In this document: positions 6,952 to 14,527 of the stretch, one piece after another
Position numbering within the stretch: position 1 is the stretch's first letter
Layout of the letters: every line of letters starts with the position of its first letter
Assembly: GCA_020052975.1 (NCBI GenBank)
Contig: JAGVOC010000140.1
Span: 1-18,630 of the forward strand
Length of the DNA stretch: 18,630 nt
Origin: Desulfobacterales bacterium
GTDB taxonomy: Bacteria; Desulfobacterota; Desulfobacteria; Desulfobacterales; RPRI01
Reading direction: 5' to 3'
The notes under the pieces: model-generated
Told to the model about the DNA's origin: nothing
Seen by the model: only the letters and a program-made list of their open reading frames with translations
Database searches by the model: none
Position numbers and translations under genes: made by a program

Positions 6952-7025
6952 TTCTAACAAGTCATTCAAGTTCGCGGCTACGCCGCTGGACTCGCCTCGG
7001 CGAACCGCTTAATTCTGCGTCAAAT
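6952..7025 (+). other. attC3 recombination site (right end of array)
   Basis: R'' TTCTAAC (6952-6958). After five-base spacers (AAGTC, TCTGC) the L boxes ATT-c-AAG and CTTAAT pair perfectly around one extrahelical C, the classic attC feature, and TTCGC/GCGAA continues the stem. The R' core reads GTCAAAT (7019-7025) instead of GTTRRRY, so the right neighbour has lost the normal cassette end. Confidence 0.8.
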
Positions 7026-7349
7026 AATAACAGTTTGTTCCCCGTGCACGGCTTAGTCCGTGCTGGGGAGCCAAACAATCCAAAGCCCGGTCTTTTTACT
7101 TTTTAATAAGGGTTGTGCTTTTTTACTTGGCGCGCTGCATATGTTTTGGTCGCGGTCAGTGTTTCCCAGATGTCTTACAGATTGAAAAGACGGGCTCCTC
7201 ATCTCCAGGATGCTGCCTACTTTGATCTGGCCGAGGAATTCCCCTGGGACGGCTTTGGCAGCAATCCATGCAAAAAGCAGATTGAAAATCTGATTTATAC
7301 AAACCTTCTTCTCAAGGAGCACTGCGTTCGGCACGACCTTTTGCATTCA
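7026..7349. other. Non-coding stretch with an imperfect hairpin
   Basis: No convincing gene. At 7033-7076 there is a long imperfect palindrome: GTTTG/CAAAC, CCCC/GGGG and GCACGG/CCGTGC with a six-base loop. It is not followed by a U-tract on either strand and lacks the AAC...GTT polarity of an attC, so it may be the end of a former mobile element. Open frames on both strands (7053-7346 minus, 7113-7445 plus) have no RBS or recognisable motif. The sequence may be a remnant of an inserted element. Confidence 0.35.
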
Positions 7350-8882
7350 TCATGCATACTTAGGCATACCGCTTCCATAGGCGGCCTGCATTGCCTGTTC
7401 CATGCGGGCTATTTCATCATCCGACAGAGAATAAAAATGGCTTGAACGTTTCCGCGCTGAAAGTTTTCCGTTGTTTTCCAGGCAGAACCGGATAAAGAGA
7501 TCGATCTGCCGGTCCGGTATGTCGACGATCTCCAGTAAAGCCATCCTGGTCTTGTCGTAGTTTGCCAGGAAGTCCAGCTCGCCGACAAGTTCCGTATCGA
7601 TGGTCTGCGCGATAAACCGGAAGAGCGCCTCCGCCTGGGGTGTCATGTCTGCATATCGGTACCATCGGGCCGTATCGTTGTGAACGGTCATGCGGCCCTC
7701 TTCGTCCAATGAATATTCCACAAAAGTCATGAGCGGTCGGGAAAAAGCCTCCAGGGAATCGTTGTAACCGGCAGGGTTCTTAAGCATGGATGCCGATACG
7801 GGAAACATTATCCCCTTTGGCGTAAACCCCCTGCGGGCAAGAATATTGTGGATCAGAAACCTATGTATACGACCGTTCCCGTCCTCGAACGGATGAAGGA
7901 AAACGAATCCATAAGACACGGCTGCGGCATGAACCACTGCGCACAATCCCCCACCTTCCATGCGTTGGTGCAATGCGATAAGGCCTTCCATCAGGTCGGG
8001 CAGATCTTCCGGCTTCGGACAGGCGAAATGAATCCTCTCCTTCTGCCATGCGACCGTCTCACCGACGTAGTTCTGGCTTAATCTGTAGCCGGATTCGGTG
8101 AATCGAGGATCGGCAATGCGATTCTGAAGGTCGATCAATTTCGCTTTTTCGCAAAAGTCTTCGCGTTCCGCCAGTTGAAGCAATGTGATAAATCGCTCGG
8201 TCCGTGACGAGTTGGGTTTGATGTGTTCGATTTCGAATGATGATTTAGTCTCTTTAGAATAGAGATAACTCAATGCCCGCTTCAGCAGTTCCGGCGAGTA
8301 GCCGGAAACGACCTTTCGGCACCGCTCGGGAAGGTCTGACTCTTCGAAATCTTTAAGAATATCGGTGCGGCGGATAATCGGACAGAACCGGTGGTCTCCG
8401 GGCAAGTTGTTGTTGATCCGCTGACGACGAACTTGCAGGGACGGGGTGATCGTGTAGTATTCATCGGGATCAAGCAAATCAATGTAGTTTCCACGCTTCA
8501 CATCATCAATCCGGAGGGTCGTTCCGGTAAGAAACTCATAAAGAAACCACAACCGCCGCGCGTACTTGCCGATAGGTTTGGACCGGACATAACTCAGGAA
8601 ATCTTCCGGCGCGACTGCCTGAAACAGGTCGGCAAGTATCGCGAGATTCGTGCCGTCGTACTTGAGTGCAAATTCGAGATGATCACCCAGTGTATTCCCC
8701 GGCCAGTACTTAGGCGGATAGACCTCCTCAACAATGTTCCCGGTCGAGTCGATCCGGTGGATTCCACTGGTTGTGACAAGGGATCTGTGCCAGTTAGGGA
8801 TAACGTCCAGGCCATACTGATTAATCAGAGCCGCATATCCTGCAACCCTGAGCGTTGCCCTTTCCTGATCGTTTTCAGTCAT
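7350..8882 (-). CDS. Fic family protein (probable AMP- or NMP-transferase)
   Basis: Fic-domain enzymes transfer AMP or another nucleotide group to hydroxyl side chains of target proteins. The 510-residue product has the intact catalytic loop HPFEDGNGRIHR (330-341) with the essential His, the Asp/Gly phosphate-binding residues and Arg. A helix upstream holds SFEIEH (215-220), an SxxxE inhibitory-type motif whose usual final G/N is His here. About 135 C-terminal residues after the Fic core look like a winged-helix tail. ATG 8882 is chosen because GGAG lies just upstream. ATG 8894 in the same frame has none. It has its own consensus promoter at 8916-8943. It stands alone next to the integron, without an obvious antitoxin partner. 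The target is unknown. Confidence 0.9.
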   Translation of the reverse strand: MTENDQERATLRVAGYAALINQYGLDVIPNWHRSLVTTSGIHRIDSTGNIVEEVYPPKYWPGNTLGDHLEFALKYDGTNLAILADLFQAVAPEDFLSYVRSKPIGKYARRLWFLYEFLTGTTLRIDDVKRGNYIDLLDPDEYYTITPSLQVRRQRINNNLPGDHRFCPIIRRTDILKDFEESDLPERCRKVVSGYSPELLKRALSYLYSKETKSSFEIEHIKPNSSRTERFITLLQLAEREDFCEKAKLIDLQNRIADPRFTESGYRLSQNYVGETVAWQKERIHFACPKPEDLPDLMEGLIALHQRMEGGGLCAVVHAAAVSYGFVFLHPFEDGNGRIHRFLIHNILARRGFTPKGIMFPVSASMLKNPAGYNDSLEAFSRPLMTFVEYSLDEEGRMTVHNDTARWYRYADMTPQAEALFRFIAQTIDTELVGELDFLANYDKTRMALLEIVDIPDRQIDLFIRFCLENNGKLSARKRSSHFYSLSDDEIARMEQAMQAAYGSGMPKYA

Positions 8883-8904
8883 GGCATTCTCCATAAAAAC
8901 GATT

Positions 8905-8943
8905 ACAATACGAGAATTATAGTTATATTTGGTATTGTGTCAA
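8905..8943 (-). promoter_or_regulatory. Consensus sigma-70 promoter with inverted repeat upstream of the Fic gene
   Basis: On the minus strand TTGACA (8943-8938) is followed after 16 bases by TATAAT (8921-8916), both exact consensus, about 35 bases before the Fic start. A perfect 7-bp inverted repeat, ACAATAC (8905-8911) and GTATTGT (8932-8938), flanks the -10 box and is a good operator candidate. The -35 hexamer shares its last base with the repeat. The repressor is unknown and could be encoded elsewhere. Confidence 0.75.
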
Positions 8944-9067
8944 GATAAATGCTTACAGACCCGGAAAATAAATTGTTATGCAGCTTGCAGAGGTGAACCG
9001 AAACAGCGAGCGCATTCCCCACTTTTGTTGGTAATGCTTCTCAAAAATTACATTCACCGAGAATTGC

Positions 9068-9120
9068 TGCAGATTTGTTATATGATTTGTATTTTGGGGT
9101 AATATGGATTACAATCTGCA
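9068..9120. repeat. Imperfect inverted repeat upstream of the duplicated small protein
   Basis: TGCAGATTTGTTA (9068-9080) pairs with ATTACAATCTGCA (9108-9120) with one bulge, leaving a loop of about 27 AT-rich bases. It lies between the divergent Fic gene and the gene at 9204 and could be a regulatory hairpin or a remnant element. Confidence 0.45.
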
Positions 9121-9154
9121 ATAAAAGATGCAAGCATATAATTTTGCCTGCAAC

Positions 9155-9178
9155 TTGAACCCTTGAATCCTTGAACCC
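9155..9178 (+). repeat. Tandem octamer TTGAAYCC x3
   Basis: Three perfect-phase copies: TTGAACCC, TTGAATCC, TTGAACCC. A degenerate four-unit version lies at 14528-14559. The block ends about 25 bases before the start at 9204 and immediately before its RBS region. Confidence 0.8.
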
Positions 9179-9203
9179 TTATATTTACGGAAGGACACAT
9201 AAC

Positions 9204-9593
9204 ATGACTGAAAATAACAGCTTGATAGATAAGGAAATCTTGGATTGTGTTACAGATAATGAACTCTCCTGCGTCGCCGCTTTTGAGATAGCAGAGAAAT
9301 TGAATGTCCAGGCAAAAGATATCGGGGAGGCCTCAGACAGGCTCAAGATTAAGCTCGTTAACTGCCAGCTCGGACTATTCGGTTACAAGCCGGATAAAAA
9401 AATAGTAAAACCTCAAAGCCCTGTTTCTGAAAAGGTAGATAGCGCTATACGCAAATCCCTTGCCGGCGGAAAACTTTCCTGCCTTAAAGCATGGGAAATT
9501 GCAGCCGATTTGAAGATATCGAGACTTTCGGTAAGTTGTTCATGTGAGGCACTGGGAATAAAAATCAAAGAATGCCAGCTTGGAGCTTTTTAA
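9204..9593 (+). CDS. Small protein with two tandem ~40-residue LSC...CQLG repeats, unknown function
   Basis: A 129-residue soluble protein made of two copies of one domain, residues 20-59 and 90-129, 16 of 40 positions identical at a 70-residue offset. Each copy reads LSC..A.EIA..L (helical, HTH-like spacing), then a variable helix, then L.IK...CQLG.F. Two cysteines per copy are conserved (23/93 and 54/124). The helical layout suggests a winged-helix fold, and the paired cysteines suggest a metal or redox role, but neither is proven. I recall similar proteins in anaerobes but no name. ATG 9204 has GGAAGGAC upstream. An in-frame TTG at 9171 lies in the octamer repeat. It converges on the hydrolase gene, with only nine bases between the stops. 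Confidence 0.8.
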   Translation: MTENNSLIDKEILDCVTDNELSCVAAFEIAEKLNVQAKDIGEASDRLKIKLVNCQLGLFGYKPDKKIVKPQSPVSEKVDSAIRKSLAGGKLSCLKAWEIAADLKISRLSVSCSCEALGIKIKECQLGAF

Positions 9594-9602
9594 TTACTGT
9601 AA

Positions 9603-10229
9603 TCACCCGTATCCTGCAAAAGGGTTATACTTTTTCTCAGCGCCGATGGTTGTTTCAGGGCCGTGTCCGGTAAAAACTCTTACATCATCTCCAAGCACAA
9701 ACAGTTTCTTCCTTATGCTTGAAATAAGAGTTTCAAAATCACCGCCCGGGAAATCCGTGCGCCCGATGGAACCGGCAAACAAGGTATCCCCGACAAAAAC
9801 GACTCCGTCCGAATAAAGAGATATGCCTCCCGGGGAGTGCCCCGGTGTATGTATAACTTTCAGAGTGATATCGCCGAATTTTACCTCATCACCATCTTTT
9901 AACATAAGGTCAGGAGGCGGGGAATTCTCGACATTCATTCCCCACGCAGACGCACTCTGCGAAATATAATCAAGCATTGGAGCATCAAGACTGTGTATCA
10001 GGATATCCGCGTCTGTCGCATCCTTCATCTTCTTATTTCCGCCGACATGGTCAAAATGCCCGTGAGTGTTTATGATATATTTTACTTTAAGCTTCAGACC
10101 TGCAAGTGTCAGCAAAATTTTGTCGGGATCATCTCCCGGATCAATAACAGCCGCTTCCCTGGTTTTTTCGCATCCTACAATAAAACAGTTTGCCATTATA
10201 GGCCCGACCGTCAAATTCTTTATAATCAT
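9603..10229 (-). CDS. Metallo-beta-lactamase-fold hydrolase, glyoxalase II-like
   Basis: A 208-residue cytoplasmic protein of the hydroxyacylglutathione hydrolase-like (GloB-type) group. The binuclear metal site is complete: THGHFDH (His56, His58, Asp60, His61), His131 in HTPGHSPGG, Asp148 in VGDTLF and His189 in TGHGPET. It lacks the C-terminal substrate-binding domain of true glyoxalase II (about 250 residues), so it probably acts on another thioester, or on a persulfide, rather than on S-lactoylglutathione. It starts three bases after the nusB stop and is the last gene of the rib-nusB operon. Confidence 0.9.
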   Translation of the reverse strand: MIIKNLTVGPIMANCFIVGCEKTREAAVIDPGDDPDKILLTLAGLKLKVKYIINTHGHFDHVGGNKKMKDATDADILIHSLDAPMLDYISQSASAWGMNVENSPPPDLMLKDGDEVKFGDITLKVIHTPGHSPGGISLYSDGVVFVGDTLFAGSIGRTDFPGGDFETLISSIRKKLFVLGDDVRVFTGHGPETTIGAEKKYNPFAGYG

Positions 10230-10232
10230 CTC

Positions 10233-10706
10233 TTATTCCTCTGCATCTGTTTCTGTAATGGTGCTATCTTCCGTTGCATCATCTTTTGCTTTAATGCTCC
10301 CTTTTTCTATGGCATCCCGGATACTGTCAAGAATACCGTTTATGAAAGGCCCGGATTCTCCTGTTCCATATTTTTTCCCGATATCAATAGCTTCATTTAT
10401 CGACACTTTGGAAGGAATATCACTGCACCAAAGAAGTTCGTAAACGGCGATTCTCATTATGTTTCTGTCAACACAGGACATCCGGCTGATTTTCCAGTTG
10501 CTGGAAAACTTTTCAATTATGGAATCTATTTCTTTCCCTTCAAATACAACGCCTCTCACAAGTCTGTAAAAGAAAGGAAGAATATCTTCGGCCGGATTGA
10601 AATTGATGCAGAAGCGTTTTAAAACTTCTTCGGAGTTCTCATGGCAGTTATCCATATAGAAAAGAGCCTGCATGGCAAATTCCCGCGACCTTCGACGACT
10701 TCCCAT
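10233..10706 (-). CDS. nusB: Transcription antitermination protein NusB
   Basis: RNA-binding helical protein that, with NusE (S10), binds boxA for antitermination on rRNA operons. At 157 residues it shows the family start RRRSREFAMQALFYMD and the C-terminal part VNRNI-like (VDRNIMRIAVYELLW) followed by INEAIDIGKKYG. The C-terminus has about 20 extra acidic/Thr-rich residues (DATEDSTITETDAEE) beyond the usual end. Its ATG lies two bases after the ribH stop, so the two are translationally close. The ribH-nusB linkage is very common in bacteria. Confidence 0.96.
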   Translation of the reverse strand: MGSRRRSREFAMQALFYMDNCHENSEEVLKRFCINFNPAEDILPFFYRLVRGVVFEGKEIDSIIEKFSSNWKISRMSCVDRNIMRIAVYELLWCSDIPSKVSINEAIDIGKKYGTGESGPFINGILDSIRDAIEKGSIKAKDDATEDSTITETDAEE

Positions 10707-10708
10707 TG

Positions 10709-11182
10709 TTACGCTTGATCTACTATTTCAACTAGGTTTGCCATTTCGATGGCAGAAATGGCGGCACTCCAGCCCTTGTTTCCGGCTTTTGTACCGGCGC
10801 GCTCAATCGCTTGTTCAATATTATCGGCTGTTATTATTCCGAAGATCACAGGGGTCTCAGTTTCCAGGCTTACCATTGCAATCCCTTTGGAGACTTCTGC
10901 ACTAACATAATCGAAATGAGGTGTTGCTCCCCGGATGACCGCCCCGAGACATATAATAGCATTATGTCGTTTTTTTCTTGCAATTAACTTTGCGAGCAGC
11001 GGAATCTCAAATGAGCCCGGCACCTTTACTATTTCGATATCAGCTTCCGCTGCGCCGGAACGCAAAAGGGCATCAACGGCTCCTCCGACAAGCTTGTCAG
11101 TTATAAAGTCATTAAACCGGCTTGCAATTATGGCAAATTTTTTCCCCTCGGCAAGAAGCTTGGCTTCTATAATCTTAGGCAT
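10709..11182 (-). CDS. ribH: 6,7-dimethyl-8-ribityllumazine synthase
   Basis: Condenses 5-amino-6-ribitylaminouracil with 3,4-dihydroxy-2-butanone 4-phosphate in the penultimate step of riboflavin synthesis, usually as a 60-mer or pentamers. The 157 residues include RFNDFIT near the N-terminus (substrate binding), [22 protein letters not shown] with the catalytic His, and [17 protein letters not shown] strong SD (GGAGGAAG) precedes ATG 11182. It lies 39 bases downstream of ribBA. Confidence 0.97.
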   Translation of the reverse strand: MPKIIEAKLLAEGKKFAIIASRFNDFITDKLVGGAVDALLRSGAAEADIEIVKVPGSFEIPLLAKLIARKKRHNAIICLGAVIRGATPHFDYVSAEVSKGIAMVSLETETPVIFGIITADNIEQAIERAGTKAGNKGWSAAISAIEMANLVEIVDQA

Positions 11183-11221
11183 ATCTTCCTCCTGTTTAAT
11201 CGGATTACTCTGAATAATTAA

Positions 11222-12436
11222 TTATGGCGTTACATCGGCATTAATTAGATGTCCCATTTTTAACCGCTTACACTCCAGATAACCTTTATTATATTTATTT
11301 GGCGCAGTTTCTATGCCAACCTGTTCAATAAGGCTAAGCCCATACCCTTCGAGTCCGACCATTTTTTTTGGATTGTTCGTAATAAGCCTCATCTTTCTTA
11401 CACCAAGATCAACCAGAATCTGGGCTCCTATGCCATAATTTCTCAGATCCGATTTAAACCCGAGTTTTTCGTTCGCTTCAACAGTATCATAACCCTGATC
11501 CTGGAGAGCATAGGCTTTAATCTTGTTAACCAGACCAATGCCCCGCCCTTCCTGACGGATATAAAGCAGGACTCCGGCACCCTCTTTTTGAATCATTTTC
11601 ATAGACTTGTGAAGCTGATCCCCGCAGTCGCACCGCAGTGAACCAAATATATCACCCGTAAGGCATTCGGAATGGACTCTGACAAGAACAGAAGTTTCAG
11701 GATCAATTTCTCCTTTTACCATGGCAATATGGAGAAAGTCATCAACATCATTTTCATATACTATCGCCCTGAATTCACCGGCATGGAAAGTCGGAATCAC
11801 CGTTTCTGCAGATCTTCTAACAAAGCTTTCGGTTCTCATGCGGTACTCGATAAGATCAGCTATAGTGCAAATACCTATCTTATGCTTTTCGCTGAACTTT
11901 TCCAGCGCTGCCATTCTGGCCATAGATCCGTCTTCATCCATAATCTCGCAAATAACTCCGGCAGGTTTCAGACCGGCAAGGCGTGCCAGGTCAACAGAAC
12001 CTTCAGTCTGGCCCGATCTTACCATGACACCCCCGGTTCTTGCCCTTAAAGGGAAAATGTGCCCGGGCCTGACCAGGTCATTAGATTTTGCATCATCAGC
12101 TATTGCGGTAAGAATTGTTGTGGCGCGGTCAGCCGCAGAAATTCCGGTTGTAACGCCGCATCTTGCCTCTATCGAAACAGTAAATCCTGTCTGAAACATG
12201 GATGTATTGTTTTCAACCATTGGCGGCAGATCAAGAGAATCAACCTTCTCACCAGTCATCGAAAGGCAGATAAGACCCCGCCCGTATTTTGCCATGAAAT
12301 TAATGGCTTCGGGTGTTACTTTGTCGGCTGCCATGGTGAGATCTCCCTCATTTTCACGGTCTTCATCATCAACCAGAATAACCATGCGCCCTTCTTTTAT
12401 ATCCTTTATAGCTTCTTCAATTGAAATAATCGGCAT
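11222..12436 (-). CDS. ribBA: Bifunctional DHBP synthase / GTP cyclohydrolase II
   Basis: Supplies both precursors of riboflavin. The 404 residues comprise an N-terminal RibB domain (about 1-200; [11 protein letters not shown] metal/substrate loop, [28 protein letters not shown]) and a C-terminal RibA domain. In RibA the zinc ligands are present with normal spacing (Cys258 in HSEC, Cys269 and Cys271 in RCDCGD), as are the GTP-handling RQEGRGIGL and [11 protein letters not shown] motifs. Both halves therefore look active, unlike some RibBA proteins with a dead half. It lies between ribE and ribH in the same operon. Confidence 0.97.
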   Translation of the reverse strand: MPIISIEEAIKDIKEGRMVILVDDEDRENEGDLTMAADKVTPEAINFMAKYGRGLICLSMTGEKVDSLDLPPMVENNTSMFQTGFTVSIEARCGVTTGISAADRATTILTAIADDAKSNDLVRPGHIFPLRARTGGVMVRSGQTEGSVDLARLAGLKPAGVICEIMDEDGSMARMAALEKFSEKHKIGICTIADLIEYRMRTESFVRRSAETVIPTFHAGEFRAIVYENDVDDFLHIAMVKGEIDPETSVLVRVHSECLTGDIFGSLRCDCGDQLHKSMKMIQKEGAGVLLYIRQEGRGIGLVNKIKAYALQDQGYDTVEANEKLGFKSDLRNYGIGAQILVDLGVRKMRLITNNPKKMVGLEGYGLSLIEQVGIETAPNKYNKGYLECKRLKMGHLINADVTP

Positions 12437-12496
12437 TTTTAAATAACTATCTCCTTAAAATAAAATTCACGTCACAACAGATGCTGTAACCATTTT

Positions 12497-13159
12497 TTAT
12501 ATAAATCCTGTTCTTGCTAAAAATTCCATATCTATAGAGGCTTTTGAAGCCTTCTCATTTTCACCGTTTAAACGGGAGCCCACAAAACGCTCAATATATT
12601 TTCCGATTAAATCTGTTTCGATGTTTACAAAAGCCCCCTTCTCCTTAAAACCCATTGTGGTAAGTTTTCCCGTATGAGGAATAATGCTTACTTCAAACCA
12701 TCCTTCGTCACAGTTATTTACCGTAAGGCTGACCCCGTCAACAGAAACAGAGCCTTTTGTTATTATATAACGGGATAGAGCAGCCGGAACACCAACAGAG
12801 ATCAGAACTGCATTACCATCAATTTTTTTCCGGGCAATTGTTCCCAATCCGTCTATGTGGCCGGAAACAAGATGTCCGTCAAGGCGGTCTGAAAGACGCA
12901 GAGCCCGCTCTATATTTACCCTGTCCCCTGTTCCTGCATCCCCAAGGGTTGTTTTCTCAAGTGTTTCAGGGGATACATCGGTCTCAAAACGACTTCTGTC
13001 AATTTCAACAACCGTCAAACATGCACCGCTTACCGCAATACTGTCCCCTATGCCGGTACCATCAAGGATAAAATCGGCATCAATGGCAAGCCGCTTTCCC
13101 TTACCTGAAGAACGAACCATCGCAATTCTGCCAAGCCCTTCAATTATGCCTGTAAACAT
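12497..13159 (-). CDS. ribE: Riboflavin synthase alpha chain
   Basis: Dismutates two molecules of 6,7-dimethyl-8-ribityllumazine to riboflavin and the pyrimidine donor. The 220 residues contain two lumazine-binding beta-barrel repeats: the first begins with the diagnostic MFTGIIEGLG and the second with GHLVSGHIDGLG (about residue 97). SGACLTVV and VDGVSLTVN are the corresponding ligand-binding strands of the two halves. The C-terminus is about 15-20 residues longer than the E. coli-type protein. It lies 72 bases downstream of ribD and 60 upstream of ribBA. Confidence 0.96.
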   Translation of the reverse strand: MFTGIIEGLGRIAMVRSSGKGKRLAIDADFILDGTGIGDSIAVSGACLTVVEIDRSRFETDVSPETLEKTTLGDAGTGDRVNIERALRLSDRLDGHLVSGHIDGLGTIARKKIDGNAVLISVGVPAALSRYIITKGSVSVDGVSLTVNNCDEGWFEVSIIPHTGKLTTMGFKEKGAFVNIETDLIGKYIERFVGSRLNGENEKASKASIDMEFLARTGFI

Positions 13160-13206
13160 ATAATTAACTATCCGGTCTCAATTTGTTTTTTCAAATCAGG
13201 AACTAT

Positions 13207-13224
13207 AAACCAGAAACCAGAAAC
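13207..13224 (+). repeat. Short tandem heptamer AAACCAG
   Basis: AAACCAG repeats twice followed by AAAC in the ribD-ribE gap (72 bases). It is a tiny repeat with no evident role. Confidence 0.5.
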
Positions 13225-13231
13225 TTTCTTA

Positions 13232-14338
13232 TTAAATATATCCCTCTATAAGAATATCGTTCCCGAACCTGCTAATTTCAACCTCTTTAACAGGAATGCA
13301 GCCGCTCATAAGAGCAGGCCCTGGCCCTCTGCAAATGGGAACACCGTCACCGCCAAGTATCTTTGGTGCAAAGAAGAAGAATATCTTATCGACTATTCCG
13401 GCAGAAAAAGCGGAAGAAATTACCCGGCTGCCACCCTCGATAAGAAGGCTTGTAATCCCCATTGAACCAAGAATATTCATAAGAGGCTCAAGATCTATGA
13501 GGTTTCCTTTGGTGGGCGATTCAATAAATTTTATTCCTTTTTTTTCCAGCCTTATCTTTTTTTGCAAAAAGGCTTTATCAGAACCTGAATCGCTTATTAC
13601 TATAATTGTATCAGAATCGGAATGTTGCTGCAAGACAATCGCATCTTCAGAGATAGAAAGCCTTGAATCAAGAATTACCCTTGCCGGGTCAAGACAATTA
13701 AACCCGTCAATCCGGGCAGTAAGCTTGGGATCGTCTCTTTTTACTGTATCAATTCCAACCATCACGGCATCAGAAAAATGCCTCAGCCTGTGAACAAATT
13801 GCCTTGATTCCTCACAGGTAACCCATTTGGAATCTCCGGTTTTTGTGGCAATTTTTCCATCCAGAGTTGAAGCACATTTTACGATTACAAATGGCCGTTT
13901 TTGTTCAATATATTTAATAAAAACCTCGTTCTGTCTCTTTGCTTCACTTTCGCAGACTCCAAATTCTACTTCTATTCCCTTGTTTCTTAAATATCCGGCT
14001 CCGCCTCCCTTTACATCCGGATTCGGATCCTTCATTGCAGATACAACCCTTTTTATGCCTGCATTAATGATTTTTTCTGTGCATGGAGGCGTTTTCCCAA
14101 AATGGTTGCATGGTTCAAGGGTAACATAAAGAACGGCGCCTTTTGCATTCATTTTGGCGTCATCAATGGCATTGATCTCGGCATGCGCTTTTCCGGCAGC
14201 CTCATGATATCCTTTTCCAACGACCTTCCCGTCTTTAACAACAACCGCACCTACCATCGGGTTTGGTGAAGTAAATCCCCTGCCTTTTTCGGCAAGGTCG
14301 AGAGCCATTTTCATGAAGAATGCGTCATCCATATTCAT
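13232..14338 (-). CDS. ribD: Bifunctional pyrimidine deaminase/reductase RibD
   Basis: Performs the second and third steps of riboflavin synthesis. The N-terminal deaminase domain has zinc ligands His52 and catalytic Glu54 (HAE) plus Cys77 and Cys86 (PCNHFGKTPPC). The C-terminal reductase domain starts near residue 150 (RPFVIVKCASTLDGKIA, DSKWVT, MVGIDTVKRDDPKLTAR) and ends with LLIEGGSRVISSAF and KILGGDG. The 368-residue length is standard. The ATG at 14338 has only a poor SD, and a second ATG lies two codons in. It is the first rib gene, and I saw no FMN riboswitch upstream. The 247-base gap before it holds a MITE-like element. Confidence 0.97.
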   Translation of the reverse strand: MNMDDAFFMKMALDLAEKGRGFTSPNPMVGAVVVKDGKVVGKGYHEAAGKAHAEINAIDDAKMNAKGAVLYVTLEPCNHFGKTPPCTEKIINAGIKRVVSAMKDPNPDVKGGGAGYLRNKGIEVEFGVCESEAKRQNEVFIKYIEQKRPFVIVKCASTLDGKIATKTGDSKWVTCEESRQFVHRLRHFSDAVMVGIDTVKRDDPKLTARIDGFNCLDPARVILDSRLSISEDAIVLQQHSDSDTIIVISDSGSDKAFLQKKIRLEKKGIKFIESPTKGNLIDLEPLMNILGSMGITSLLIEGGSRVISSAFSAGIVDKIFFFFAPKILGGDGVPICRGPGPALMSGCIPVKEVEISRFGNDILIEGYI

Positions 14339-14350
14339 TAACTATCTACT

Positions 14351-14493
14351 ATTATTGATGGCTTCGTAAAAAGCCAATATCTCACGCCAAGCCACAAAGA
14401 TCACAAAGTTAACTTATTAATATTAAATGATATTTTCTTGGTGCTCTTAGCGACTTTGTGAGAAAATAGAGTTTTTACGAGTCCATCATTATT
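14351..14493. repeat. MITE-like palindromic element between nrdR and ribD
   Basis: Terminal inverted repeats TGATGGCTTCGTAAAAA (14356-14372) and its near-complement at 14472-14488 (15 of 17 match). Inside, TCTCAC (14380-14385) mirrors GTGAGA (14458-14463) and CACAAAG repeats mirror CTTTGTG. About 140 bp without coding capacity, it is probably mobilised in trans or is a REP-type structured element. Similar ends recur elsewhere in the window. Confidence 0.75.
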
Positions 14494-14527
14494 GTCCCAT
14501 TCGGGGATTGGGAGAAATGCTTTTCAC

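Larger units (their letters stand above)
2999..7025 (+). mobile_element. Decayed integron: two truncated intI-attI units with three gene cassettes
   Basis: The layout is truncated intI (minus)-attI-cassette 1-attC1, then a hydrolase segment, then truncated intI (minus)-attI-cassette 2-attC2-cassette 3-attC3. Evidence: a 174-bp direct repeat whose copies both end at a GTTRRRY core; three sites folding like attC; cassette starts complementary to their own attC R'' boxes (GTTGGGT with TCCCAAC; GTTAGAT with ATCTAAC); and ORFs starting shortly after each core and ending shortly before each attC. No intact integrase gene lies in the window. The cassette boundaries are seen directly. The attI and intI identities are inferred from position and short sequence similarity. 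Confidence 0.7.

Noticed and set aside
7053..7445. Open frames on both strands between attC3 and the Fic gene
   Set aside because: No RBS, no recognisable domain, and the plus frame runs into the 3' end of the Fic gene.
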